This document shows, in pieces, positions 31,965-42,500 of a stretch of DNA of 64,000 nt (position 1 is its first letter; each line of letters starts with the position of its first letter). Where the stretch lies: NCBI RefSeq assembly GCF_022682495.2, contig NC_071392.1:109296896-109360895 (forward strand), read 5' to 3'. The notes under the pieces were generated by a model. It was not told where the DNA came from. It did not search any database and saw only the letters and a list, made by a program, of their open reading frames with translations. The stretch comes from Desmodus rotundus. Taxonomy: Eukaryota; Chordata; Mammalia; Chiroptera; Phyllostomidae. A program made the position numbers and the translations under genes.

Positions 31965-32345
31965 GACTAGGTGGTCACCAGGGCCCATTCCCTCTACCTG
32001 GAGGACACCAGGTAGACCGTATTTCCCAGTCTCCCTTGCAAGTGTGTGTGGCCAAGTAACTGAATTCTGGCCACTGGAATGTGAGGGGAAGTGACATCCA
32101 CGTTGGCACCTGGCCCAGAAAACCTCCCTTGCAGTGCTCCACACTCTCTTTTCCTGGCTTGCCAGGCTCCAGAGAGACGGCAGAGCTACTAGGTGGGAGG
32201 CACCCGGGTCTCTGTGTCACCACGTGGAAAGCCACCTGCCAATCACCCAGTTGGACTTAATGGAAAAATGAGACATCTGTGATGCTGTTAAGAGACTGAG
32301 ATCTGGAAGGTTCTCTGTTACAGGATCTACAGTGGGAGATATTTG
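31965..32345 (+). mobile_element. LTR-like repeat, family A, copy 3
   Basis: 'ttcccagtctcccttgcaagtgtgtgtggcc', 'ttctggccactggaatgtgagg', 'cctcccttgcagtgctccacac', 'ctgttaagagactgagatctgg' follow the family A order of the other two copies. Confidence 0.55.
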
Positions 32346-32429
32346 GTAATTCTTTGGTTGTGTGAGGAACCTTCCCTGGCAGGCCCCTATCCTTACACTC
32401 TGCTCCACGAGTGGGAATTCAGAGATGGG

Positions 32430-32930
32430 GCATGAAGGCTGGTCTGTTCATCTGCATCCTCCTGACTGGAGCCTCTCTAAGGTGCTTTCTGAAGCATCAG
32501 GCCCTCCTGTCCATGACCACCCTCAACCGCAACGGCGCCTCCTGGCCCCTTGGACATACGATGTGCTTTCCTGTCCCAGGGCCCTGGCACTCACTGTTCC
32601 GTCTGCTAGGACACTCTTACTCACACTCTCCCATAGCTGTCACATCACCCCTCAGGTCTCAGCTCACGTGTCACCTCCTCTGAGAAGCCCCCCCTCCACG
32701 TCAGCACCCCATTTATTTTCTTTGTGGCGTGGAGGTCCATTGCTAATTCCACATTTATTTGTTTTCTTCCTCATGGACCGCCTCTCCCAACAGACTAGAT
32801 GCTGCTCCAGGAGGAAGGGGGTCTATTCTCTTCATGACAAGCACAGTGCCTGGTACAAAGTAAGGTGCTCAGTAATTATTGAGTCAATGAATGAATGAAC
32901 AAATGAATGAATGAGTGAATGAATGAATAG
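32430..32930 (+). mobile_element. L2 LINE 3' end with AATG-type tail
   Basis: 'ggtctcagctcacgtgtcacctcctctgagaagcc', 'catttattttctttgtgg', 'acagtgcctggtacaaagtaagg' are L2. The tail at 32886-32926 is an imperfect AATG tandem run. Confidence 0.75.
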
Positions 32931-34089
32931 CCCAAAGTCAGCCTAAGGATGCAGGCTTCACAACACCATCCAGAAATCCTGATGGAGTCACAAGGTCAAG
33001 AGCTTACAGACCACAGCTAGCCCCCCACTGGAGAGGGCCAAGGCCAGTGTCTGGGGCTCACTGTCACAGCCGTAAGCAGGCCCAGGCCCAGTGCAGCGCA
33101 CATCGCTGACCACGTGGAGGTGTCCATGGGGCTGTGCAGGGCACAGCCTATGTAACCGTGCAGACCCCGGCTCCACCTGGGGCCAGGCAGGGCAAATGGC
33201 ACTCCGGGTGGGTCGCTGTGGTGCGGGGCTCTGGAAACCTTTCTTCAACCCTGTCCTCACACAAAACCATGAACACCAACACGTAAAGGTGGAGCTGCTT
33301 CGGATGAAGTAGAAGAGTCTGCAAAGCTGCCCTGGCGGGCTTCAGAACCCTGGAGGCTGAGGAGCACAGGGTGACTCTGCACCGTGGAGAGGGCCCTGAG
33401 CTCAGTGGACGAGGTGACTCTGTGCCACGGACAGGGCCCCGGGGCACCATGGTGCTAACAGCGACATCTCAATTCCCCACAGGCTGACTTGGGTCTCTGG
33501 AAAGCAGATGGGTCTTGGAAGTACGGAGGAGAGGGCCCCTTTGGCCAGATCGCCGCTGCATGAACACTATGCAGCAAACAGCCCCCAGAGCTCAGTGGCC
33601 TGCAACAGGACCCACAGGTCCACGGTCAGCAGAGCTGGCTCTACTCCTCACTGCAGCCCCCAGTCGGGTCGGCTCCATGTTCTGGGGCCAGTGACTAATT
33701 GCAGCATCCTCTTCTGGTGGCCAGTGGACAACGCACAGAAGTGCTGAGCAGAATAATACAGTGACCACCGTCCTGAGCCCAGCCCTACCTCAGGCACCAA
33801 AGGCCCCCTTCTTCTGTTCCCAGGTGGCCCACTCAGCCCCTTCCTCTCGGCCGCGATGCTCCCGCTATGCTCCGTGCCCCAGCGAGGATGTCTTCTTAGG
33901 CCCTCTCCCTCATCATCCTTTACTGCCTCTCCCACAGACCCCGTCCTTCCAGAACTAAAATCCTGCCCCGAAGGAGCATCAATGGCCAGTAGTAGGCCGG
34001 CTCTGCTGAATGATAACCCAGGGTCCAGGGGAGAGCTATGAGCAAACAGAGCTTTTCCAATTCCCACAGCACTCAAGGATGTCTCCGAC
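32931..34089. other. Mostly unrecognised; LTR-like text at 33510-33760
   Basis: 33510-33760 has weak resemblance to an ERV LTR ('gctctactcctcactgcagccccc'). A 27-bp imperfect direct repeat at 33370-33396 and 33413-33439 is present. No exon recognised. Confidence 0.35.
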
Positions 34090-34640
34090 ACGCCCGGGCT
34101 CTGAAGGGGCGAGGGGCCCCAGCCCACATATTCTGACCCTGGTTCCCCAGCCCCGAGAACCAGTCCCCCGCGAAATTAGGACTCCGGGCCGGGGAGCGGA
34201 TGCAGAGAGCTAAGAAGCCACCTTCAGGAATATATCAAGCCAGAAAACTTCTTGATTTAGGTACAATGGGGGGAGGGGAGGGGGGAGGAAGGGACCTGCT
34301 GGCTTCTCGGGTTCTTAATTCGAGGCTCCAAAAGGAAGAAATAAGAACAACAATAACCACCCTGCTGCAGCCGCAGCACTTCGCGCCCGCGGAGGCGTCC
34401 GAGAAAGTGCTGACAGGGACGGCTGACAAGCCGCGCGCATTGTAATTCACACCATAACAGCATCTCCGGGCTCGTGGATTTCTCATTGAAAAATTATGTG
34501 ATGTCTTTTTGGAAACCCAATACTGAGTTATTGATATCGCGCGGGCAGCAGGCTTGCCACTTCCCGCTTATTAGCTTTCTACTTTCCGAAGGACTTTTTT
34601 CCCCTCTAATTTTCAACTTGGTTTTCCCTTTTCAGTTTAA
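34090..34640. promoter_or_regulatory. CpG-rich and AT-rich enhancer-like block
   Basis: GC-rich with several CpG at 34090-34440, including a G-quadruplex motif at 34268-34293, followed by an AT-rich part 34440-34640 with TAATTC and TTATTGATATCG motifs. Repeat-free. It could be a distal regulatory element; no TSS evidence such as a TATA box plus coding exon. Confidence 0.35.
34268..34293 (+). promoter_or_regulatory. G-quadruplex-forming motif
   Basis: Four or more G runs of 3 to 6 separated by A or AGGAA spacers fit the G3+N1-7 pattern. Confidence 0.7.
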
Positions 34641-34659
34641 ATTGGTTGATGGTGCTTGA

Positions 34660-35165
34660 GTGAGTGTCGGTGAGTGTGTCTGGGAGGGGGTGTTTTGCAT
34701 ACCCCGGGGGTGGGCGCTCTCACACGCATGTCAAGATGCGTGTGTGTGTTTGTGTGTTTCTGGGAGGGCACAGGTAAGGGGGTGTGCTTGTGTCTCTGTA
34801 AACTTAACCTTGGGGGCAGGGACTTCCAAATTTGCATATCTGTGGACACGCCCATGTACACATGCATTGCATGTGAACCATCATGTCTGATACCACATGT
34901 ATATGGGTGTGTTTGCATGTATAGCTGCAGGTGCGTGCACAGGCAGGTGTGTGCGTAGGTGTGTAAGTATGGATGTGATGTACATGCAGGCATCTGTGGG
35001 GATGTGTCCGTGGATCTTTATATCTGCGTGGCCATGGGAATGTGAGGGTGTCTGTATGTCTGTCCACAGATCCAAATGGGTCTCTGAGTTTTTATATGCA
35101 TATTCATATATGTACACCTGTGTCTTTGAGTCTGCACATGTGTGTCTGTGAGAGGCAGAATTGCC
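34660..35165. repeat. TG-rich degenerate low-complexity tract
   Basis: About 500 bp with many TGTG, TGCAT and GTGTC units and no stable period. Both strands give long frames only because of the repeat composition. Confidence 0.75.
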
Positions 35166-35169
35166 ATGT

Positions 35170-35370
35170 TGCTGAGAACAGGGGTTCTGGGGTCACAGAG
35201 TTTGGGGGCCAATACGAGTTTTGCCTCTTGCCATCCGTGTGACCCTGGGCAGTGCCATAACCTCCCTGGGACTCCACGCCCCACCTGCAGTGGGGGGGCC
35301 ATTGCGGCCTTAGGCACAGAGCCGCTGTGAGGACTAAGTGAGCTGGCATCCATAAACAGCATGGCACAGA
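35170..35370 (+). mobile_element. MIR SINE
   Basis: 'gccatccgtgtgaccctgggcagtgccataacctccctgggac', 'gtgaggactaagtgagctggcatcc' and 'agcatggcacagagccc' fit MIR order. Confidence 0.65.
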
Positions 35371-36160
35371 GCCCAGCGAGCGCTCACGTCACGTGAGCCG
35401 TCACACGGTGGCTCAGTGTCCATGTCGGAGGTGGCAGCCCTTCCCCGAGAAATGGGAACTTCTGTCACCTGGTCTGACCTGCTTGAGCTCCAGGATGTGA
35501 TTTGAATCCGTTTCCTGCCTGTTACCTTCATGCAGGGCCTTTGCAAAGACACCTCTGGAAATGACAGCCAAGGTCCACTTTGAACCGCCCTGCCGGGTGG
35601 GCACGTGCCTGTCCACATAGATGGGGGACGAAGCTGAGTCAGGCAGTTTGACGCTCCTGAGTCAGGAGCGTCAGCCTAGAAGGGCATGGTGGGCTGGAAT
35701 GGACTCTGCAGGGGACATAAGTGCTCTGAGGTCACACGGAAGAAGCCTTCCACCCAGTAAAAGGAAGAAGTACCTTCATAGAAGCACTGGCCTTCCCGCT
35801 GGGCCTCAGGACAAAAAGCATTTCTGCAGAAATCCTGGGAGCCTAGGAAGAGGGAAGGGGGCTTGTGTGTTCCCCCTCGTAGCCCTCTCTGCTCCTTGGA
35901 GGTGGGCAGGCTCTGGGTGCTCAGGGGTGAGAGGTCAGAATCCCAATTTGGGAGGAGAGGGGAGGTTGGTGAGGAAATGTCTGAATTTAAGGATTTATGT
36001 GGCCCAGAGAGGAGAAAGAATCACCCTTCGTCGCTGATGGTAGGTTTCTCATCAGTATAGTGAGCCAGTCCACGTAAATCCAGAAAACCAAAGAGATGTG
36101 CCACTCAGCTGCTTGTACCCCCAGATTTGGAAGACTGGTGGTATCTTGTACCGACAGCAC
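35371..36160. other. No gene recognised; contains the palindrome at 35649-35673
   Basis: Unique DNA without repeat matches apart from the palindrome described next. Confidence 0.4.
35635..35673. promoter_or_regulatory. AP-1 motif pair with a perfect 12-bp-arm palindrome
   Basis: TGAGTCA at 35635-35641 and again at 35658-35664. The second is the centre of a perfect inverted repeat: arm tgacgctcctga at 35649-35660 and its reverse complement at 35662-35673, one central base. AP-1/Maf-type sites are known as TGAGTCA. Functional use is not shown. Confidence 0.6.
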
Positions 36161-36164
36161 ACCC

Positions 36165-36260
36165 AATCCCACTTCAAGTGCTCAGCAGCCACATGCAGCC
36201 AGCAGCTACCACATCGGGCCGTGTAACTCCGGACTTCCAAAAACAGTGGCCTATCCATGA
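36165..36260. mobile_element. Ancient dispersed repeat fragment ('acttcaagtgctcagcagccac' family)
   Basis: Same block order as 1735-1812 in reverse orientation. Family not assigned. Confidence 0.4.
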
Positions 36261-36548
36261 CGCCACTTCTCCAGGAGGCCCCAAATTCCAACATCGGGGG
36301 TTGTTCATGGAGGGCCAGGCGCCTGAAGAACCACACCAGCCTCCGGGGAAGCAAGACGCCTGTAGCAGCCTGGCAAGACCCAAGTTTGGGTCTCAGTGCT
36401 GAGACTGCCGCCCAGGTAGGCGCAGGCCTGCTGAGCAGTGGGGGGCTGAGAGCTGGCGAGGCCAGAGGGAACTGACATCCTAGACCAGAGGGCAGCAGGG
36501 TCAAGTGCGTGAGATGGCATTCAGAGCAGATTGGCGGGGCTGGAGGAA

Positions 36549-36577
36549 GGGGGAGGGAGGGGTGGGGGAAGGGAGAA
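36549..36577 (+). promoter_or_regulatory. G-rich tract, G-quadruplex motif
   Basis: Runs of 3 to 5 G separated by A and T, fitting the G3+N1-7 pattern. Confidence 0.65.
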
Positions 36578-36589
36578 GGTAAAGCAGGG

Positions 36590-36700
36590 TGTGAAGAACC
36601 TACTGTGGGCCAGGCTCTGTTTAAAGTAGCTTCACATAGGTTTTCTCGTGGAGTTCTCCCAGCATCCCCACAAATCCGCCACTTTCACTTGAAGGGACGA
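36590..36700 (-). mobile_element. MIR SINE fragment
   Basis: 'aacctactgtgggccaggctctgtttaaag' and 'tcacataggttttctcgtggagttctccc' fit MIR reversed. Confidence 0.5.
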
Positions 36701-37370
36701 TGGGGGAGGCTTGGGGGGTCTCATGGTGACTGCAGAACACCAGTGTCAGAGAGAGGGGGCAGCACCCTGCCAGGCAAGGAAATAGAACAGACTTTCCCCT
36801 GTAAGTTGCCAACAGTGCGCCCACCCCCCTGAGAAACACTTCGGGAGGTTAGCCTCACTTTTCAGGTGAGGAAGCTGAAGCGTGATGAGGCCAGGTGAGT
36901 TCTACACATGGTAGACAGTCAAAAAATAATTGTGGAGGTATTGGGGAAAAAATCTTTTGAACAAAAGGGGAAGAAATAGAAATCTATATAATTTTATTAA
37001 CCAATGTCACCGCAATAAGTTCAATATAAATAAATAAGAATATTGCGGAACGAATGAATAAAAATGGCTTGGACACTTGCTTTGACCCCTGGGACAACTC
37101 TGCACCCCATCCCTGGTCACCTCCCCAGGGACTCCAGTGTCCAGAAGACACCTGGGCCTGGGTGACCCTTGGCCTCTACACTGACAACCCTCATCTCTAC
37201 CCCACCCCATGATCACAGCTGAACCCCAAGCCCTCCTTTCTTCCTCCAGCTAAGAGTAGGGGGGCAGAGGAAAGAAGTTCTCGACTTGGAATCACGACAT
37301 CTGGTTTAAAATCCCAGCTCCTTAGCGAGGCAGCCTTGGGGAAAGCCACCCTCTCTTTCACATGTGCTTT
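36701..37370. other. No recognised feature; AT-rich at 36930-37040
   Basis: Unique DNA with one AT-rich stretch. No gene seen. Confidence 0.4.
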
Positions 37371-37620
37371 CATTCACTCATTCATTCATTCACTCGTTCA
37401 TCATTCATTCATTCATTCATTCGCTGCATATGCAAGTGCTCCGGAGTGAGATGGTCCCGAGCGAGGTCCCTGCCCTGTTGCTTACCAGCTGGGTGAACTT
37501 GAGAAAGCTCCCTGACCTCTCTGAGCCTCTCCTGTAAAACAGGGTAGTAACAGGACGTGCCTCCTCTCTGCCCTGGAACGGCGTGGGGGTGTTAAGCGAG
37601 ATGTTCCACGCAATGTGTTC
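37371..37620 (+). mobile_element. (ATTC)n tract followed by MIR SINE
   Basis: Imperfect ATTC tandem run at 37371-37425, then 'cttaccagctgggtgaacttgagaaagctccctgacctctctgagcc' and 'ctgtaaaacagggtagtaac' as in MIR. Confidence 0.75.
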
Positions 37621-37679
37621 AGCCCAGGGTTCACCAGTCTGCTGGGCACACGTCATCGGGGGCGTGTCTACGGTGTACG

Positions 37680-37780
37680 ATGGGCTGGGAGAGAGGAATG
37701 GACCCCACCCTCAGGGAGCTGTCATTCTAGTGGGTGGCAGGGCAACCAAATTAACGCCCCAGTGCCAGACACAGGAGAGG
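37680..37780. mobile_element. L2 LINE fragment
   Basis: 'accctcagggagctgtcattctagtgggtggcag' is L2-like. Confidence 0.55.
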
Positions 37781-38255
37781 AACAAGCCAGCATCCTGCTC
37801 CCTCCTTGCTTCCCCTCTTCCTTCCCAGACACCCCGCGCTTTGTGGGAGGGACTTCCATCTCCTTAACTTCAAACGGGGCCAATGGCGACTGGAACGCAG
37901 GCTCTTTGACACCATGAGAAAAGTGTCTTGGAGTCAGGAGGTCAACAGGGTGCCCCAAACTGGCAAGTGGGGTCAACGCTTTGGGATGGATGCCTGGACC
38001 ACACTCTGCCCACTCAGAACCTAGAGGGACAGGCCTGAACACAGTTCCAAGGCCATTTTCTGCTCCCCCACCAGGGTCTGAGCATCAGAGCTTACTTAGC
38101 AAGTGGGGGCAGCCAACAGCCCCCAACATTCCACAATCAATGGCTGCTCCTATACAATGATAACAGCACCAGAACCAATAGGGAATAAGAAAAATGTCCT
38201 TTCTATTGGATTCCCATATATACCTCAGATGGTAATGCACAACACACAGAGACCA
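37781..38255. other. No recognised feature
   Basis: Unique DNA with mixed composition. Confidence 0.4.
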
Positions 38256-38331
38256 TTTTTTCTTTTTCTTGTTTCTTTTCTTTCTTTCTTTTTTTTTCTT
38301 TTTTTTCTTTTTTTTTTTTTTGTCTTACAGA
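38256..38331. repeat. T/C-rich tract
   Basis: About 75 bp of T with scattered C and short interruptions. Simple low-complexity sequence. Confidence 0.85.
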
Positions 38332-38379
38332 GAAAGGCCTCAAGCATTCCATCCCAACCCCTTTCCATGGAAAAGGTAT

Positions 38380-38760
38380 TCCATGCCATGTGCCCCAGTA
38401 AATCTGTGTGACTGAGTTAAAATGTGTTCTTTTTTTTCTTATTAGATGAATTGCATCATTAAATTACATTATAAAAGCTAAAAATGCACCATTAATTTTC
38501 AAAAACAATAGTAAATACATCTCATTTCTAATACATGATTCTGCATTTAATTTTTGCCTGGGGCTTTGCCTGTTTTTCCCCTAGCCCCACTGTCCCCCTT
38601 TACTCAGGCTATATAAATGGAGCTAAATTGCCAAAGAAATTTTTGCCAAATGTCCATAATGTGAAAATAAATGAATTTCTAATTGGCTGTTGCAAAAAGA
38701 AAAATTGCTTTTTGATCTCAGCTCAACCAAGCAAAAATCTACCTAGCTTGAGGAATAGGG
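38380..38760. promoter_or_regulatory. Candidate enhancer-like conserved noncoding block
   Basis: AT-rich, repeat-free text with ATTAATT at 38491-38497, TAATTGG at 38680-38686 and several AAATGAAT-type motifs. Flanks differ in composition. Regulatory role is inference. Confidence 0.4.
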
Positions 38761-38984
38761 TGCAGACACATTGCAGGCAATGAACGGAGGAACAAAGGGC
38801 CGGCAAAGTGATTCTCAGAATGAAATTTCTTCTCTCTCCTCCCTGCCCTTCTCCAGCCCTCCAGGAAGGCTGGCCTGTAACAAACCCAGCTACGTGGCCA
38901 GGCAGGGACCCAGCCTTCCAGGAGTCCAGTTCTCTGCCTGCACAGGGACCCTGGGACCTGCCGGAGCATCACCCAGTAGCCCTG

Positions 38985-39085
38985 AGCATACGTGCCCTCC
39001 TGCTTTCTCTGGCCTGGCAACCCTGAGCAAGTTACTTGACCTCTCTGAATCTCCAATCCCTCATTTGTAAAATAATAATCATTTT
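38985..39085 (+). mobile_element. MIR SINE
   Basis: 'gcctggcaaccctgagcaagttacttgacctctctgaatctcc' and 'tttgtaaaataataatcatt' fit MIR. Confidence 0.75.
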
Positions 39086-39109
39086 ACATTTTGTGGGATT
39101 TGCAGGAGG

Positions 39110-39480
39110 CATTATGGGTTGAATTATGTTCCCCCTAAAATTCATATGTTGAAGTCCTAGCCTGCAGTGTCTCAGAATGGGGCCTTTTTTGGAGACAGGG
39201 TCTTTACAGAGGTCATCAAGTTAAAATGCAGCCATCAGGGTGGGCCTTGATCCAATATGCCTGGTGGCCTTCTAAGAAGAGATCTGGACACAGAGACCAC
39301 ACAGAGGGAAGACCATGGGAAGACAGCCATCTGCACAGCAAGTAGAGAGCCCTCCTTCGCAGCCCTCAGAAGGAGCTGACCCTGCCACCACCTGGATTTG
39401 AGACTCCTGAAATTTCTTTTACATAAGGCACTCAGTCCTTGGGACTTGGTTACTACAGCCCCAGCAGACAGGAGGTTTGA
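39110..39480 (+). mobile_element. MLT1-like ERVL-MaLR solo LTR
   Basis: Blocks 'gttgaattatgttcccccta', 'tcatatgttgaagtcctagcc', 'gacagggtctttacagaggtc', 'gggtgggccttgatccaatatg', and 'gactacagcccc...' endings follow MLT1-like order on the plus strand. Well preserved. Confidence 0.85.
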
Positions 39481-40449
39481 GAAATTAACAAACTTTGCAG
39501 ACATATACCAGCAAGGGTGACATCGGGCCATTCCTGCCATTATCCCAGGCTTCCCCCAGGATGAGGCCTCCCCAAAATGGAGGGATCTGGGGTTTAGTTT
39601 CAAGGTTTGAACTGAACACTTGGCTTTGCCTTTGTCCCCAGCATCAGAAGTTCTTGGGAGCTAGAATACCCCTGGGGCGGTAAAGTTGTCCCTCTTGGGA
39701 CCTTCTCTGGGCCCACCCCTGGGCACCACACCAGACCTGACCATATCATTCCCACCCCTGGGTCAAGTCTTCCCTGGCAACCAGCCTGACATTCTAAGCC
39801 CTTTGGGTCAAGGTTTCGGACACCATGCCCACCTGTCTCCTACACCCATCCTCCTGCATCACACCATGGAAGGGTAACTTGGTTAGAAATTGACTTCTGT
39901 GTGTTTCCTCTTTTCCTCTTTTTTTCCTTCCCCGCCCCCCCGCATGTTGAACCTACACCCAGAGCTTTTTATATGCCACTGCTCCCAGAGTGTGTTGTCT
40001 TCCTGGCTTTGATAACAAGCTCAGAGCCATCGGAGAGGTGACCCAGAGCAGGAAGGTTGGACAAGAGGCCCTGGACCAGGAGCGAGGAGAGAACATCCTC
40101 CCAGGCTACAAGGAGACAGGTGTGAAGACTGCTCACAGCCCATGACCCTGCAGAGGTGACCCAGGGGGCAGCTGTGTTATGCACTGAACAAGACCCCAGG
40201 CCCTGTGACACCCAACGTGGACACAGATGGGAGCTCTGGGTGGGAGAAAGTCATGGGGTTCCAGGGGTTTCTATGAACTCAGAAAAGGAGGACCGCAGCT
40301 GCGGTGGCCACACGGAGAGCAGATCCCAGTCGTCAGATGCCCTGAGCCCCCGGGTGCTGCTAGGACCCGGGAATGGTGGGGCCTCAGGAGGGACTGAAAG
40401 TGAATTTCCTGCCAGTTCCAAGAGTGGGGGGTATTAGAGTCAGATTTAA
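39481..40449. other. No recognised feature
   Basis: Unique DNA of mixed composition; short chance frames. Confidence 0.4.
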
Positions 40450-40720
40450 TTGATTTAAAGAAAAGATCTAAATGGATATCTTCTCCAGATCTGAGTTTCT
40501 GCTGTGAGCTTCAAAACAATACACACATCTAGGGCCACACCCTAACTCTTCACTGTTCCCTGAACACACAGTTGGTTCTTTTCGTCCCACTTTGCATGGA
40601 CTGTTCTCTATTCCTGGAATAATGTCCTTGCTTCTGGCTCCACTTGATGAACTCCTACGTACCCACGAAGCCCCACCTCTGATGCCCTCTCTTCTTTTCA
40701 CGTTTCTCTGGCTGCCCTAG
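40450..40720 (+). mobile_element. L2 LINE fragment
   Basis: 'tttgcatggactgttctctattcctggaataatgtcc', 'atgaactcctacgtacccacgaagccccacctc' follow the L2 order. Confidence 0.6.
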
Positions 40721-40929
40721 GTGGAGTCAGCCACTCTCCAGACTTCCCACGGAGCATCTAGAGGGAAGGGCTGGATTCAGTGTACCCAATTATTCTGCCT
40801 TTCCAAGCAGGCTTTGAGGATCAGCATCACTCCCCACATCTATTTCCTCACCCACCCCTTCTTGGTCTTCCTGTGCATAGTCATAAAATCTATTTTATTT
40901 ATACTTTGGGAAAAAATAGGCAGACTGGA

Positions 40930-41065
40930 CACTGCTGTCATCCCATTTATCAGAGGACACTGAGGTTCAGAGTGGAGAAAGGACTGGGCCAGGATCACAC
41001 ACCTGGGCAGTGGGAAGCTAGGGATTCAAATCCAGGCGGTCTGGCTGCAGAGCCCAAGCTCACAG
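40930..41065 (-). mobile_element. MIR SINE
   Basis: 'acactgaggttcagagtggagaaagg' and 'gggattcaaatccaggcggtctgg' fit MIR reversed. Confidence 0.7.
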
Positions 41066-42109
41066 TTGCTGCCCTTCCACGGCCTCTCAGGAAAATGCCA
41101 TGATCTAATTCGTGTTTGGACAGGTGGCTCCAACTTCTCTTCCATGAGGGACCAGCGAGGAGCCCTCTGAGACCTTACCTGGCCCAGGCCAGGGAGATGG
41201 TAGCAGAGAGGAGAGCTGGGGATGGGGCAGGACTTAAATAGGCAGAGGCCATCAGAACAGCTCTTGCTCCCAACCAGAAGCCCAGGGTCCAAAGTCCCCT
41301 CCAAGGAAGCCCCCCACCTGGGAGTGCCTCAGATCACAGGATTAGAGGTGGGCCTCTTGGGAACAGTGATGCAGGCAGTGACTGGAGTCAGGGGCTCAGA
41401 GTTCCCACCGAGAGAGCTGACCAGGGCTGGGCAGGGGTCTGAGGCGGCAGCTCTCCAGCCGGACAAGGTCTGTAAGCAGAAAGCCGGGCACCGAGACTTG
41501 GGGACAAAATGGTCAGTGGCAGTGCCAGGTGGGCGGTCAGTGCATGAGAGCCAACATCCCTGAACGTCCGTCCGCAGACCTCTCCTGGCCCAGATGGGCT
41601 GGAAGTGGATCTGCAATGGCTGAGCCTCCCGACACACAAGTAGCCTCAGAAATAACTATGACCCGTCCATCCCTGCATGGGGAATGCTGAGGAGAAAGCA
41701 AGTGGGTTTTGCACATCAACCTTCCATCTATGAGAACTTTGTATTCCTTCAGAGAGGCCTCTTCGCAGGGCTGAGAGACGGCCGGTCCTGCGTCCCCATC
41801 CCAATTCCTAGAGCCCAGGCTCCCAGGGTGTTTCCTTCGGGACTGAGCTGCTGTCACGTGCAGCCAGTGAGCTCTGTCCAATGCGCCACATGTGAATTTC
41901 ATACATGCCCTCGTCCTTATAACCGCCCTCTACTCATGCTGATTTGAGGGTTCTGTTTGTTATCTGCAGTGCAAGAGGTCAGACCCCGGACCACCCCCAG
42001 CCTCAAACCCCTTCCCAGAAGCTCCAGCCCTCGGACCTGAGACTGGCCCACAGCTGACGTTCGGACCCCAGAACAAGTCCAAATGCTGAGCCACAGACCA
42101 GGCAGTTGG
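41066..42109. other. Mostly unrecognised; small repeat text at 41860-41905
   Basis: Unique GC-rich DNA. 41860-41905 has the 'gccacatgtgaat' text of a dispersed repeat also seen at 1735 and 36165. Confidence 0.4.
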
Positions 42110-42500
42110 CAAAACCAACCTCTTTTCCCTTTAGTGCGCATATTAATTACCCCAAACCAGGTGCAAAACCAACCTCGTTTATTATTATTATTATTTCTTT
42201 GAGCTCGTAATGGCAGTAGCTGTGAATAAGTCCCGTTAACCCAGGAAAGGATTTATGCCCCCAAATTTACACCGGTCTTTTAATCATAGCACCTTTGCCG
42301 CGGACAGGCTTCCTCCAGAACAATTCGCCCCACGATTTGTCAGTAGGAAAATGGCCTCATATAAACGTTGGGAGGAAATAAATGCTAATCCAAAGCTCGG
42401 TCTTTCATTCTCCTAATTGCCCAGGGAATTTAAAGGAGACAAACTTATTTACTCACAGCAGGAGGTGAGCTGTAATAAAGCATCAGCACTGTGGGCTGAC
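42110..42500. promoter_or_regulatory. Candidate enhancer-like conserved noncoding block
   Basis: Repeat-free AT-rich text with ATTAATTA at 42142-42149, a (TTA) run near 42180, TAATCC at 42386-42391 (an OTX/PITX-type site) and TCCTAATTG near 42410. Strong candidate for a distal developmental element; not proven. Confidence 0.4.

Noticed and set aside
34660..35165. Several 80-118-residue Cys/Val-rich and His/Thr-rich frames
   Set aside because: Product of a TG-rich repeat tract.
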